Assembly: GCA_019117025.1 (NCBI GenBank)
Contig: DXAM01000089.1
Span: 1 to 35,567, forward strand
Origin: Candidatus Microbacterium stercoravium
GTDB lineage: Bacteria; Actinomycetota; Actinomycetes; Actinomycetales; Microbacteriaceae
DNA length: 35,567 bases
Direction: 5' to 3'
Under the pieces are notes generated by a model that saw only the letters and a program-made list of their open reading frames with translations, did not search any database and was not told the DNA's origin. The first letter of the stretch is position 1. The number at the start of each line of letters is the position of its first letter. Below, piece after piece: positions 14,863 through 23,876 of this stretch. Position numbers and translations under genes: made by a program.

Positions 14863-16560
14863 ATGAGCACCTCACGTCGAAACGTCGTCACCCAGGTCCG
14901 CGACGCCGGGCGCACACAGGTGGTGATCATCGGCGGCGGCATCAACGGCATCGCCACGTTCCGAGACCTCGCGCTCCAGGGCGTGAACGTCGTGCTCGTC
15001 GAACGGGGAGACTTCGCCTCCGGTGCGTCGGCGGCGTCGAGCCACATGGTGCACGGCGGCATCCGCTATCTCGAGAACGGCGAGTTCCGCCTCGTGCGCG
15101 AATCGGTGCGCGAGCGAAACGACCTGCTGAACACGGCGCCGCACTTCGTGAGGCCGCTGAAGACGACGGTGCCGATCTACTCGTTCTGGTCGGGGCTGTT
15201 CCGCGCCCCGCTGAGGTTCGTCTTCGGTCGCCGCGGCAAGCCCGCGGAGCGCGGGGCCGCACTCATCAAGATCGGGCTGACGATGTACGACCTGTTCGTC
15301 GGTCCGCGCCGCCGCACGCCCTGGCACACCTTCCGCGGCCGCGCGGCCTCGCTCCGGGAGCTGCCGCGGCTGAACCCGCGCGTGAAGTTCACCGCGACGT
15401 ACTTCGACGCGTCGATGCACGACCCCGAGCGCCTGGCGCTCGACGTGCTGACCGACGGCCTCAAATCCAACCGCGCCGCGCACGCCCTGAACTACGTCGA
15501 GGCGACCGGTTTCACGGGCGACGCCGTAGAGGTGCGCGACCTCGTCTCGGGCGAAGAGTTCTCAATCGCTGCCGACGTGGTGGTGAACGCCACGGGGCCC
15601 TGGGCCGATCTCACCAATGCCGCTCTCGGCACGCCCACGCACTTCATGGGCGGCACGAAGGGCTCGCACATCGTGCTCGACAACCCCGAGCTGGTGGCGG
15701 CGACGGGCGGGCGAGAGATCTTCTTCGAGCACTCGGACGGGCGCATCGTGCTGATCTACCCGCTCAAGGGGCGTGCGATGGTCGGCACGACCGACATCGA
15801 GGCCGATCCCGCGCAGCCGGCGCGGTGCACCGCCGAAGAGGTCGATTACTTCCTCGACCTCATCGGCGACGTCTTCCCCGACATCCCCGTCTCGCGCGAT
15901 GAGATCGTCTATCGGTTCAGCGGCATCCGTCCCCTGCCGGCCAGCGACGAGTCGAACAACGCCCAGATCTCGCGCGACTATCGCGTGGTCATCGACTCCT
16001 CGCGCGGCATCCCCCTCGTGACCCTCGTGGGCGGCAAGTGGACGACCTTCCGGTCCCTCGGCGAGACGCTCTCGAACGCGGTCCTCGACCTCGTCGGCGC
16101 GCCGCGCGCGATCTCGACCCGGGGTCGGCCGATCGGCGGCGGACGGGACTTCCCCACGACGCGGCGCGCACGGGGCGTCTGGCTGCGTTCGCGCGTTCCC
16201 GGATCCGGCACCCGCGGCCCCGTGCTGCTCGACCGTTACGGCACGCGCGCCGCGCAGGTGTGGCGGGTGCTCGAAGACCACGACGACGTTCCGATCCTCG
16301 GCGATCGCCTGTCGACGTGGGAGCTCGCGTGGATGGTCGACCACGAGCACGTCGTGCACCTGTCCGACGTCATCCTGCGGCGCACCGACCTGGCTTTCAC
16401 CGGATCCGTCACGCCCGAGCTGCTCGAGGACGTGGCCCGCAACCTCGCGCAGCTGCTCGACTGGGATGAGGCGCGCACGGCGGCCGAGATCTCGGCGACG
16501 GTGGAGGAGCTGCGCGACGCGCACGGCGTCGAGCTGAGCACGGAGTCCGCACATGCCTGA
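14863..16560 (+). CDS. glpD: Glycerol-3-phosphate dehydrogenase, FAD-dependent (aerobic type)
   Basis: 565 aa. The N-terminal dinucleotide fold is [20 protein letters not shown] (about 20-39), with acidic E47 in VVLVERGDF. It is followed by the GlpD hallmark [20 protein letters not shown]. Later come GIRPLPA and a C-terminal GlpD domain rich in helices ([20 protein letters not shown], then RRTDL). It oxidises sn-glycerol 3-phosphate to dihydroxyacetone phosphate at the membrane and passes electrons to quinone. The start is ATG 14863; the longer open frame from 14530 only reads antisense-like sequence of the previous gene. It overlaps glpK by 8 bases, so the two are cotranscribed and supply sequential steps. 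Confidence 0.95.
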   Translation: MSTSRRNVVTQVRDAGRTQVVIIGGGINGIATFRDLALQGVNVVLVERGDFASGASAASSHMVHGGIRYLENGEFRLVRESVRERNDLLNTAPHFVRPLKTTVPIYSFWSGLFRAPLRFVFGRRGKPAERGAALIKIGLTMYDLFVGPRRRTPWHTFRGRAASLRELPRLNPRVKFTATYFDASMHDPERLALDVLTDGLKSNRAAHALNYVEATGFTGDAVEVRDLVSGEEFSIAADVVVNATGPWADLTNAALGTPTHFMGGTKGSHIVLDNPELVAATGGREIFFEHSDGRIVLIYPLKGRAMVGTTDIEADPAQPARCTAEEVDYFLDLIGDVFPDIPVSRDEIVYRFSGIRPLPASDESNNAQISRDYRVVIDSSRGIPLVTLVGGKWTTFRSLGETLSNAVLDLVGAPRAISTRGRPIGGGRDFPTTRRARGVWLRSRVPGSGTRGPVLLDRYGTRAAQVWRVLEDHDDVPILGDRLSTWELAWMVDHEHVVHLSDVILRRTDLAFTGSVTPELLEDVARNLAQLLDWDEARTAAEISATVEELRDAHGVELSTESAHA

Positions 16561-18064
16561 CTACATCATGGCCATCGACCAGGGCACGACGTCGAGCCGA
16601 GCGATCATCTTCGATCGCTCGGGCCGCATCGTCTCGTCCGGCCAGAAGGAGCACGAGCAGATCCTGCCGCGGCCCGGCTGGGTCGAGCACGATGCGACGG
16701 AGATCTGGCGGAACGTGCAGGAGGTCATCGGCATCGCGCTCAGCCGCGCCGACCTCACGCGCCACCACCTCGCGGGCGTCGGCATCACGAACCAGCGCGA
16801 GACGACCGTCGTGTGGGACCGCGCCACGGGCGAGCCCGTCTGCAACGCGATCGTCTGGCAGGACACGCGCACGCAGCCGATCGTCGACCGCTTGGCAGAA
16901 GGGCACGGCACCGACCGCTTCGCTCCGATCGTCGGCCTGCCCCTCGCGACGTACTTCGCCGGCACGAAGATCGCCTGGATCCTCGAGAACGTCGAGGGCG
17001 CCCGCGACCGCGCCGAAGCCGGCGACCTGCTCTTCGGCACCACCGATACCTGGGTGCTGTGGAACCTCACGGGCGGCCCGGACGGCGGCGTGCACGTGAC
17101 CGACGTGACGAACGCGTCGCGCACCATGTTCATGGATCTCGAGACCCTCGAGTGGCGCGACGACATCCTCGAGGCGTTCGGGGTGCCGCGCGCGATGCTG
17201 CCCGAGATCCGCTCATCGAGCGAGGTCTACGGCCGCGCGAAGGACTCGTCGCTGCTGCGGGAGACGCCGATCGCGGGCATCCTGGGCGACCAGCAGGCGG
17301 CGACGTTCGGCCAGGCGGCGTTCGAGGCCGGCGAGAGCAAGAACACGTACGGCACGGGCAACTTCGTCATCTTCCAGACCGGCCGGGAGAAGGTGATCTC
17401 CTCCGGAGGCCTGCTCACGACGGTCGGCTACAAGCTCGGCGATCAGCCGGTGCGCTACGCCCTCGAGGGGTCGATCGCGGTGACGGGGTCGCTCATCCAG
17501 TGGCTGCGCGACCAGCTGGGCATCATCCGCTCGGCACCGGAGGTCGAAACGCTCGCGGCGAGCGTCGACGACAACGGCGGCGTGTATGTCGTGCCGGCGT
17601 TCAGCGGTCTGTTCGCCCCGTACTGGCGGCCGGACGCGCGCGGCGCGATCCTCGGGCTCACCCGGTTCGCGAACAAGGGGCACATCGCGCGCGCCGCGCT
17701 CGAAGCCGTGGCCTTCCAGACGCGGGATGTGCTCGACGCCGTGGGCAGCGACAGCTCCCTGGATCTGAACGAGCTGCGCGTGGACGGCGGAATGGTCCAG
17801 AACGACACCCTCATGCAGTTCCAGGCCGACCTGCTCGGCGTTCCCGTCGTGCGCCCGGTCATCACCGAGACCACGGCGCTCGGAGCCGCGTACGCGGCCG
17901 GCCTCGCCACCGGGTTCTGGTCGGACCTCGACGAACTGCGCGCCAACTGGCGCGAGGACAAGCGCTGGGAACCGCAGATGGACGCGCGCGAGGTCAATCG
18001 CCTCATGCGGCAGTGGCGCAAAGCCGTCACGAAGTCGATGGACTGGGTCGACGACGACGCCTGA
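16553..18064 (+). CDS. glpK: Glycerol kinase
   Basis: 503 aa, the normal length for the family. FGGY-kinase motifs: [16 protein letters not shown] (9-24) for the phosphate site, [55 protein letters not shown] and [20 protein letters not shown]. It phosphorylates glycerol at the expense of ATP, making the substrate of GlpD. No glycerol facilitator (glpF) or glp regulator lies beside the pair. It converges on the 620-aa gene with a 3-bp gap and no terminator hairpin that I can see. Confidence 0.96.
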   Translation: MPDYIMAIDQGTTSSRAIIFDRSGRIVSSGQKEHEQILPRPGWVEHDATEIWRNVQEVIGIALSRADLTRHHLAGVGITNQRETTVVWDRATGEPVCNAIVWQDTRTQPIVDRLAEGHGTDRFAPIVGLPLATYFAGTKIAWILENVEGARDRAEAGDLLFGTTDTWVLWNLTGGPDGGVHVTDVTNASRTMFMDLETLEWRDDILEAFGVPRAMLPEIRSSSEVYGRAKDSSLLRETPIAGILGDQQAATFGQAAFEAGESKNTYGTGNFVIFQTGREKVISSGGLLTTVGYKLGDQPVRYALEGSIAVTGSLIQWLRDQLGIIRSAPEVETLAASVDDNGGVYVVPAFSGLFAPYWRPDARGAILGLTRFANKGHIARAALEAVAFQTRDVLDAVGSDSSLDLNELRVDGGMVQNDTLMQFQADLLGVPVVRPVITETTALGAAYAAGLATGFWSDLDELRANWREDKRWEPQMDAREVNRLMRQWRKAVTKSMDWVDDDA

Positions 18065-18067
18065 GGC

Positions 18068-19930
18068 TCAGGCGCGCTGACGGGTGTGCGACAGCCTGCG
18101 CCGCATCTTCGCCACGGTCAGGCCGAAGGTGCCCACGACGAGGGCGCCGGTCAGCACCAGGGCGAGCACCGTTCCCGGAACGATCGTGACGATGCCGATC
18201 AGGGCGACCGCGAGCAGCAACATCATCTCGCGCAGCTCGGTGCCGAACTGCTGCAGTCGTGCGGGCCGGGCCCGCACCGTGCCGAGCTGCTGCGACGCGA
18301 TCCCGAGGCGCGCACGCGTCGCCGAGTCGGCGAAGATCGTCGGGATGTCGGGCCAGACGCCGAGCGTCTCGCGCACGCCCGGGAAACGCGCGCCCCAGAT
18401 GCCCTGCGACACCCGCGCGCGCTCGGTGCACACGTCCTCCGGCGCTTCGAAGGCCTTGACGGCCAGCGTGCGCACGTGCCCGGCCTCGTCCGGCGCGCCC
18501 TCGAGCACGACGTAGTCGCCGCTCGACACGCCCAGCAGGCTCAGCGAGAGAGCACTCATGAGGCACACGTCGCGCTCCGTCGACGACGTGTCGGCGAGCG
18601 TCACGCGCAGGGTCAGCGAGTTCGGCGCGCCCAGCACCCTGTCCGACCAGCGCTGCCGCTTCACCGTGACGGGGCGGATGCGCACTTCCTCCCCCGCTTC
18701 GAGGCCGAGCCCCATGCGCAGCACGTGGTCGATCTCGATGGCCTCACGGGGAATCGCCTCGGCGTCGTCATCGCGCAGCACCGTGGCGATCGCGCGCGGG
18801 GCGCGGTCGCCCGCGAGCTCGCGCAGAGCCTCGGATGTGAGCTCGACGTTGCGCGGGCGGCCGAGGGCGCGGTCCATCTCCTCACCGAGCCGCACGACCG
18901 ACCGGCCGCGCCGCTCGAGGAAGTCGTTCGAACGGCCGGCGATCGCGACCACCGTGCCGTCGTCGTCGCGCGAGATGATGCGCGCATCGATGAGCGATCC
19001 GTACCGCCTCGGCGGCGCGCCGATCTCGTCGGGCCGGTCCCAGAGCGGGTTGTGGTCCGCGACGAGCCCCGCTTCGCGGAGCACGTCGGTCGAGGCGAGC
19101 GGATCGGCTCGGCGTTCGACGATCTCCTCCGGGCTGGACCCGAGAACGACCGCCGCACGCGGATCGGCGCCGATGCGCGCGAGCACCGAGGCCTGATCGG
19201 CGAACCACCGCGACGGCGCAATGCCGTCGGGCCGCTCCTGGCCGGCGACGCCCATCACCCATGCGCCCTCCTCGCCCGCGAGGAAGCCATCGCGCGAGAC
19301 GTACGCGTACGCCCCGGGCAGCTGCTCGCCGGTCTCCAGCAGGATCGGCGTCTCGACCCACACCCGGCGATAGGCCGAGGCCTCCGATTTGTCGATCTCC
19401 CGCAGCTGCTGGTCATCGAGCAGCTGCAGCGCCATCTCCGACACGGCTCCGGGTTCGGGGACGATCGTCGCCGGAACGTAGCCGAGGGGCGACACGAACG
19501 AGCAGAACCCCGGGATCATGCCCTCGACGCGCGCGCGGATCGACGGAACCACGAGCGGCACAGAACTCGGGCCGAACTTGTGGCGCAGCTGCGACGGTGC
19601 GGCGTTCGAACCGATCGCGAGAACCGGCACCCGCGGGTCCGCGCCGATGCCGTACGTCTCTTCGAGAACGGTCGACAGATGCGGGAACGCCGTCGTCGAC
19701 AGGCGGCGGATCGACCGCTCGGCGACACTCAGGGCGACCCGGCAGGTCGCGAGCCGCTGCCGGTGGTCCGAGCGCCACGCGAGCGCATCGCCCTCGCGAT
19801 CCCGGATCTCCCAGATCGCATCCTGCGTGATGACGACCGAGGCATCGGGGCGCCGTCCGGGATACGTCAGCGGAAGCGCGCGCGGGGCGCTCGAGGCGTC
19901 GAACGGGTCCGTCGAGGAGTCTTGCGGCAT
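18068..19930 (-). CDS. Membrane-anchored protein of unknown function with a gamma-glutamylcyclotransferase-like segment
   Basis: 620 aa from ATG 19930, placed 7 nt after TAAGCT; the open frame extends 90 codons further but only over the ffh 3' end. Residues about 102-195 read like a GGCT-type fold: VLAIGSNAAP (GSN at 107-109), GYVPATIVPEPG (150-161) and LREIDKSEASAYRRV (176-190), where E183 matches the family's catalytic Glu. Residues about 395-560 contain repeated pieces of the type LGV-x2-GD-x-V-x-(V/L) (GLGLEAGEEVRIRPV, LGVSSGDYVVLEG, RLGIASQQLGTVRARP), reminiscent of double-psi barrels such as the CDC48 N-domain. The C-terminus has two hydrophobic helices (about 569-585, 588-605) and a basic tail. 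Function not assigned; both domain calls are by eye. Confidence 0.8.
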   Translation of the reverse strand: MPQDSSTDPFDASSAPRALPLTYPGRRPDASVVITQDAIWEIRDREGDALAWRSDHRQRLATCRVALSVAERSIRRLSTTAFPHLSTVLEETYGIGADPRVPVLAIGSNAAPSQLRHKFGPSSVPLVVPSIRARVEGMIPGFCSFVSPLGYVPATIVPEPGAVSEMALQLLDDQQLREIDKSEASAYRRVWVETPILLETGEQLPGAYAYVSRDGFLAGEEGAWVMGVAGQERPDGIAPSRWFADQASVLARIGADPRAAVVLGSSPEEIVERRADPLASTDVLREAGLVADHNPLWDRPDEIGAPPRRYGSLIDARIISRDDDGTVVAIAGRSNDFLERRGRSVVRLGEEMDRALGRPRNVELTSEALRELAGDRAPRAIATVLRDDDAEAIPREAIEIDHVLRMGLGLEAGEEVRIRPVTVKRQRWSDRVLGAPNSLTLRVTLADTSSTERDVCLMSALSLSLLGVSSGDYVVLEGAPDEAGHVRTLAVKAFEAPEDVCTERARVSQGIWGARFPGVRETLGVWPDIPTIFADSATRARLGIASQQLGTVRARPARLQQFGTELREMMLLLAVALIGIVTIVPGTVLALVLTGALVVGTFGLTVAKMRRRLSHTRQRA

Positions 19931-19937
19931 GGCCGCC

Positions 19938-19943
19938 AGCTTA
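19938..19943 (-). promoter_or_regulatory. -10 element of the 620-aa gene, leaderless type
   Basis: TAAGCT on the minus strand, then GGCGGCC (7 nt), then ATG 19930. It lies in the 28-bp gap after the ffh stop, so the gene may have its own promoter in addition to ffh read-through. Confidence 0.4.
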
Positions 19944-19958
19944 CCGACGGGAGCGGCG

Positions 19959-21512
19959 CTACGTGTTTCCGAAGAGCTTGCGGATCTCTTCCATGTCGGG
20001 CTCGCTCTCGGCGGGCGCGGGCGCGCCCAGTCCGAAACCGGATCCGGTCGGCGCCTGCACGGGCGCCTCGGGCGCGGCGGCGCGCTTGGCGGGGTTGCCC
20101 GAGCGGCCGCCCTGGTACTTGCCCTTGTTCTTCTTGCCGCGCTTGGCCGATGCTCCCGGCTTCTGCCCCGGCATCGCCCCCATGCCCGGGATGCCCGCAC
20201 TCTCGCCGCGCGCGACCTTCTTCATCATCTTCGCGGCCTGCTCGAAGCGGTTCACGAGCTGGTTGATGTCGGTGACCGTCACGCCCGATCCGCGCGCGAT
20301 GCGGGCGCGCCGGGAACCGTTCAGGATCTTCGTGTTCTGTCGCTCTGCCGGCGTCATACCGCGGATGATGGCCTCGGTGCGGACGATCTCCGACTCGTCG
20401 AAGTTCTCGAGCTGCTGCTTCATCTGCCCGCCCATGCCGGGAAGCATGCCGAGCATCTTCTTCATCGAGCCCATCTTCTTGAGCTGCTGCATCTGCTCGA
20501 GGAAGTCGTCGAGGGTGAAGGCCTCTTTCGCGAGCTTGTCGGCGACCCGGCGGGCCTCGTCCTCGTCGAATGCCGCCTGCGCCTGCTCGATGAGGGTGAG
20601 CACGTCACCGAGGTCGAGGATGCGGCTCGCCATGCGGTCGGGGTGGAAGTCCTCGAGCGCGTCGAGGCTCTCGCCGTTCGAGGCGAAGATGATCGGCCGC
20701 CCCGTGACGGAGGCGACCGACAGCGCGGCACCGCCGCGCGCGTCGCCGTCGAGCTTCGAGAGCACGACGCCCGTGAAGTCGACGCCCTCCTGGAAGGCCT
20801 TCGCCGTGTTCACCGCGTCCTGACCGATCATCGAGTCGATGACGAACAGGACCTCGTCGGGCTCGGTCGCCCTGCGGATCTTCGACGCCTGGCGCATGAG
20901 CTCTTCGTCGACGCCGAGCCGGCCGGCGGTGTCGATGATCACGATGTCGTGCAGCTTCTGGCGCGCGTACTCCACGCCCGCCTTCGAGACCTTCACCGGA
21001 TCTCCCGTGCCGTTTCCGGGCTCGGGCGCGAACACCGCGGCGCCGGCCTGCTCGCCGACGACCTGGAGCTGGTTCACGGCGTTCGGACGCTGCAGGTCGG
21101 CCGCGACCAGCACCGGCGTGTGGCCATCGGAACGGAGCTTCTTCGCGAGCTTGCCCGCGAAGGTCGTCTTACCGGATCCCTGCAGACCCGCGAGCATGAT
21201 CACCGTGGGCGGGTTCTTCGCGAACTGCAGCTTGCGCTGCTCGCCGCCGAGGATCTTCACGAGCTCCTCGTTGACGATCTGCACGACCTGCTGGGCAGGG
21301 TTCAGCGCCTTGTTGACCTCATCGCCGAGCGCGCGCTCGCGCACATCCGCGGTGAACTGCTTGACGACCTCGAGCGCGACGTCGGCGTCGAGGAGCGCGC
21401 GACGGATCTCGCGGACGGTGCCGTCGACGTCGGAGGCCGACAGGCGTCCCTTCGTGCGGAGGTTCTTGAATGTCTCGACGAGACGGTCGGAGAGCGTGCC
21501 GAAAGTAGCCAT
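19959..21512 (-). CDS. ffh: Signal recognition particle protein Ffh (SRP54)
   Basis: 517 aa. The N domain is helical (LSDRLVETFKNLRTKGRLSA). The GTPase domain has G1 GLQGSGKTT (109-117), DTAGRLGVDEEL and TKLDGDARGGAALS. The M domain is rich in Met and Gly (MGSMKKMLGMLPGMGGQMKQ) and has the RNA-binding region RIARGSGVTVTDINQLVNRF. A low-complexity Lys/Gly tail (GKKNKGKYQGGRSGNPAKRA) is followed by an acidic end. With 4.5S RNA it binds signal sequences on nascent chains and docks to FtsY, whose gene lies at 29303-30172. The start is ATG 21512 with TAGAAT 9 nt upstream. Confidence 0.97.
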   Translation of the reverse strand: MATFGTLSDRLVETFKNLRTKGRLSASDVDGTVREIRRALLDADVALEVVKQFTADVRERALGDEVNKALNPAQQVVQIVNEELVKILGGEQRKLQFAKNPPTVIMLAGLQGSGKTTFAGKLAKKLRSDGHTPVLVAADLQRPNAVNQLQVVGEQAGAAVFAPEPGNGTGDPVKVSKAGVEYARQKLHDIVIIDTAGRLGVDEELMRQASKIRRATEPDEVLFVIDSMIGQDAVNTAKAFQEGVDFTGVVLSKLDGDARGGAALSVASVTGRPIIFASNGESLDALEDFHPDRMASRILDLGDVLTLIEQAQAAFDEDEARRVADKLAKEAFTLDDFLEQMQQLKKMGSMKKMLGMLPGMGGQMKQQLENFDESEIVRTEAIIRGMTPAERQNTKILNGSRRARIARGSGVTVTDINQLVNRFEQAAKMMKKVARGESAGIPGMGAMPGQKPGASAKRGKKNKGKYQGGRSGNPAKRAAAPEAPVQAPTGSGFGLGAPAPAESEPDMEEIRKLFGNT

Positions 21513-21521
21513 GGTGGCCCC

Positions 21522-21527
21522 ATTCTA
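21522..21527 (-). promoter_or_regulatory. -10 element of ffh
   Basis: TAGAAT on the minus strand, 9 nt before ATG 21512. This gives a transcript with a leader of about 2-3 nt, nearly leaderless. No clear -35 or ribosome site is seen. Confidence 0.45.
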
Positions 21528-21550
21528 CGCGAGCGGGCGGGGTCCGATCG

Positions 21551-22105
21551 TCAGCCGGCCGCGGCGAGCGCGCGCTCCAGGTGCGCCGCGAGCGGGCCGG
21601 CGCCGGCCCCGCTCGCCGCCCACGAGCGGATCGCCGTGATCACGGCAGCGCCGTAGGCTCCCCCGCGCACGTCAGCGGACATCGCTTCACTGCCCTCCCG
21701 CCGCAGGGCCCGCGCGGCGAGCGACGCGATCCGCCACATCCTCAGGGCCGACTCGCGCTCGAGCTGCTCGTCGAGCCTCATCGCCTCGGTGTGGGCGATG
21801 GCGAGCGCGAGCGCGTCGGGCACGAACCCGTCGGCGATCCCGCGCACTGCTTCGTCCACGGCGCTGCCCGCCTCGACGGCGTCGTGCGCCGCAGCGATGC
21901 GCTCATCGAGGGATCCCCACAGCAGATCGGCCTTGCTCGCGGCGTAGTTGAAGAAGCTCGACCGGCCGATGCCCGCGCGCAGCGCGATGTCGGTCACGCT
22001 CGTGCGGTCATAGCCGCGCTCGAGGAACAGCTCGCACGCGGCCTCGGCCAGCATCTCTCGCGAGATGGCCTTCGGCCGGCCGGGCCTTCCTGTCGTCGAC
22101 GCCAC
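21551..22105 (-). CDS. TetR/AcrR-family transcriptional regulator
   Basis: 184 aa from GTG 22105. The N-terminal helix-turn-helix region is AACELFLERGYDRTSVTDIA then LRAGIGRSSFFNYAASKADL (about 21-61). The rest is Ala-rich helices with no family signature I recognise. It is divergent from lipB (80-bp gap), and a TGGAC-N3-GTCCA palindrome lies at the lipB promoter. TACGCT stands 6 nt before the GTG. Inference: it may control lipB-lipA or itself; its effector is unknown. Confidence 0.88.
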   Translation of the reverse strand: MASTTGRPGRPKAISREMLAEAACELFLERGYDRTSVTDIALRAGIGRSSFFNYAASKADLLWGSLDERIAAAHDAVEAGSAVDEAVRGIADGFVPDALALAIAHTEAMRLDEQLERESALRMWRIASLAARALRREGSEAMSADVRGGAYGAAVITAIRSWAASGAGAGPLAAHLERALAAAG

Positions 22106-22111
22106 GGGTCC

Positions 22112-22117
22112 AGCGTA
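22112..22117 (-). promoter_or_regulatory. -10 element of the tetR gene at 21551-22105, leaderless type
   Basis: TACGCT on the minus strand, GGACCC (6 nt), then GTG 22105. The arrangement is the same as at glpD and the methyltransferase gene at 31301. Confidence 0.45.
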
Positions 22118-22144
22118 TGTCGCGGCGCGCGCCGCGTGAGGGAC

Positions 22145-22150
22145 TACGCT
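22145..22150 (+). promoter_or_regulatory. Putative -10 element of lipB
   Basis: TACGCT on the plus strand. A start at about 22157 would fall inside the adjoining palindrome (22155-22167) and give a 30-nt leader that includes the GAGGAG ribosome site before ATG 22186. Confidence 0.45.
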
Positions 22151-22154
22151 TTAT

Positions 22155-22167
22155 TGGACGCAGTCCA
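22155..22167. promoter_or_regulatory. Candidate operator, TGGAC-N3-GTCCA
   Basis: Perfect 5-3-5 palindrome (centre GCA), 4 bp after the lipB -10 element and spanning its predicted start site. Size and placement suit a TetR-type dimer, and a TetR gene is divergent here. The pairing is inferred. Confidence 0.5.
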
Positions 22168-22185
22168 CTTATTCGAGGAGATGTG

Positions 22186-22824
22186 ATGATCGAGACGGTC
22201 GAGCCGGGCTACAGCCCGGATCTGGTGGAGTACCGCACGGGATGGGAGCTGCAGCAGCGCATCCATGACGAGGTGGTCTCGGGCGCGCGCCCCGAGACGC
22301 TCATCCTGCTCGAGCACGCCTCCGTCTTCACTGCGGGTTCGCGCACTGCGCAGCACGAGCGGCCCCACGGCGGCGACATTCCCGTCATCGACGTCAACCG
22401 CGGCGGGAAGATCACCTGGCACGGCCCGGGGCAGCTCGTCGGATATCCGATCGTGCGGGTGTCGCGAGACGACGTCGTCGCCTATGTGCGCCGCCTGGAA
22501 CGCATGCTGATCGACCTCGTCGCGGCGTACGGCATCGAGGGCGCGCAGATCGACGGCCGATCGGGCGTATGGGTCGCGCGCGACGGCGGGTGGAACAAGA
22601 TCGCGGCGATCGGCGTGCGCGTCGAGCGGTCGGTGGCGATGCACGGCTTCGCGCTCAACTGCAACAACGCTCTGGATCCGTACGGCGCCATCGTCCCGTG
22701 CGGGATCTCCGACGCGGGCGTCACGTCGATCGCGCACGAGACGGGGCGCGACGTCGCGCCGCGCGACATCGCCGCCGACGCCGCGCGCGCGTTCGCCCGC
22801 GCCTTCGAGGAGGTGCCCGCATGA
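22186..22824 (+). CDS. lipB: Octanoyl-[acyl-carrier-protein]:protein octanoyltransferase
   Basis: 212 aa from ATG 22186, chosen over the in-frame start at 22117 because GAGGAGATGTG precedes it and the extra residues do not look like LipB. Motifs: [19 protein letters not shown] (72-90), [10 protein letters not shown] with Lys138, and VPCGI with Cys172, the acyl-thioester/Lys pair of the family. It moves octanoate from acyl carrier protein to lipoyl domains of 2-oxoacid dehydrogenases and the glycine cleavage H protein. The stop overlaps the lipA start by 4 bases. Confidence 0.96.
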   Translation: MIETVEPGYSPDLVEYRTGWELQQRIHDEVVSGARPETLILLEHASVFTAGSRTAQHERPHGGDIPVIDVNRGGKITWHGPGQLVGYPIVRVSRDDVVAYVRRLERMLIDLVAAYGIEGAQIDGRSGVWVARDGGWNKIAAIGVRVERSVAMHGFALNCNNALDPYGAIVPCGISDAGVTSIAHETGRDVAPRDIAADAARAFARAFEEVPA

Positions 22825-23813
22825 GCGCCACCGCGCCCGGCGGTCGCAAGCTGCTGCGCCTCGAGGTGCGCAACGCGCAGACGCCGATCGAGAAGAAGCC
22901 CGAATGGATCAAGACCCGCGTGCGCCAGGGCCCCGAGTATCAGGCGCTGCACTCGCTCGTGAAGAGCGAAGACCTGCACACCGTGTGCCAGGAGGCCGGC
23001 TGCCCGAACATCTTCGAGTGCTGGGAGGACCGGGAGGCGACCTTCCTCATCGGCGGATCCCAGTGCACGAGGCGCTGCGACTTCTGCCAGATCGACACCG
23101 GCAAGCCCGACGCGTACGACACGGATGAGCCGCGCCGCGTCGCGGAATCGGTGCGCCGGATGGAGCTGCGCTACGCGACGGTCACCTCGGTCGCGCGCGA
23201 CGATCTCGAGGACACCGGTGCGTGGCTGAACGCCGAGACGGTGCGACTTATCCACGAGCTGAATCCGAACACGGGCGTCGAACTGCTCGCGAACGAGCAC
23301 AACGGCGATCCGCGGTTCCTCGATGTGATCTTCGACGCGCGGCCCGAGGTCTTCGCACACAACCTCGAGACCGTTCCGCGGGTCTTCCGCCGCATCCGCC
23401 CCGCTTTCGACTATGACCGGTCGCTCGGCGTCATCACGCAGGGACACGACGCCGGACTCATCACGAAGTCGAACCTGATCCTGGGCATGGGCGAGGAGCC
23501 CGACGAGGTGGTGCAGGCCCTGCAGGACCTGCGGGACGCCGGGTGCGACATCATCACGCTCACCCAGTACCTGCGCCCCTCGCCCCGGCACATGCCGGTG
23601 GCCCGCTGGGTCAAGCCCGACGAGTTCGTCGAGCTCAAGCAGGTCGCCGAGCGCATCGGGTTCCTCGGCGTGCTCGCCGGCCCGCTCGTGCGCTCGTCGT
23701 ACCGCGCCGGCCGGCTCTGGGCGCATTCGATGCGCGAGAAGGGCCGCGAGATCCCCGCTCACCTGCAACACATCGCCGACAGCGCGCCCGCCGAGTTCGC
23801 CCAGGCGGTTTAG
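22821..23813 (+). CDS. lipA: Lipoyl synthase (radical SAM)
   Basis: 330 aa from ATG 22821 (ATGA overlap with lipB). The auxiliary-cluster cysteines are C56, C61 and C67 ([12 protein letters not shown]). The radical-SAM triad is C82, C86 and C89 (CTRRCDFC). The C-terminal RSSYRAG carries the Ser ligand of the auxiliary cluster. It inserts two sulfurs into the octanoyl chain placed by LipB, completing lipoate on the enzyme. The longer open frame from 22569 is the shadow of lipB. Confidence 0.97.
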   Translation: MSATAPGGRKLLRLEVRNAQTPIEKKPEWIKTRVRQGPEYQALHSLVKSEDLHTVCQEAGCPNIFECWEDREATFLIGGSQCTRRCDFCQIDTGKPDAYDTDEPRRVAESVRRMELRYATVTSVARDDLEDTGAWLNAETVRLIHELNPNTGVELLANEHNGDPRFLDVIFDARPEVFAHNLETVPRVFRRIRPAFDYDRSLGVITQGHDAGLITKSNLILGMGEEPDEVVQALQDLRDAGCDIITLTQYLRPSPRHMPVARWVKPDEFVELKQVAERIGFLGVLAGPLVRSSYRAGRLWAHSMREKGREIPAHLQHIADSAPAEFAQAV

Positions 23814-23816
23814 GGG

Positions 23817-23822
23817 TATTCT
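23817..23822 (+). promoter_or_regulatory. Putative -10 element of the oligopeptide-transporter operon
   Basis: TATTCT just after the lipA stop (23811-23813). A start near 23829 would give a leader of about 48 nt before ATG 23877. Confidence 0.35.
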
Positions 23823-23825
23823 GGG

Positions 23826-23869
23826 GGATGGTCCATTTCTGGACGCCATCCAAGTACTTCGTCCCGAAG
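23826..23869 (+). repeat. Two hairpin-forming inverted repeats upstream of the peptide-binding-protein gene
   Basis: First: GGATGGTCCA, loop TTTC, TGGA-CG-CCATCC, a 10-bp stem with a 2-nt bulge (23826-23851). Second: CTTCG-TCC-CGAAG (23857-23869), which partly overlaps the GAAGGGG ribosome site of the next gene. The first may end lipA transcription or act as an operator; the second could reduce access to the ribosome site. No T-tract is present. Confidence 0.4.
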
Positions 23870-23876
23870 GGGATCC

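Noticed and set aside
9945..18064. Iron and glycerol block as a recent mobile island
   Set aside because: No integrase, tRNA, direct repeats or shift in codon use at its borders.
18086..20266. 726-codon open frame opposite the 620-aa gene
   Set aside because: The minus-strand frame has a promoter-like start, coherent hydrophobic helices and GGCT-like motifs; the plus-strand frame is Arg/His-rich without motifs.
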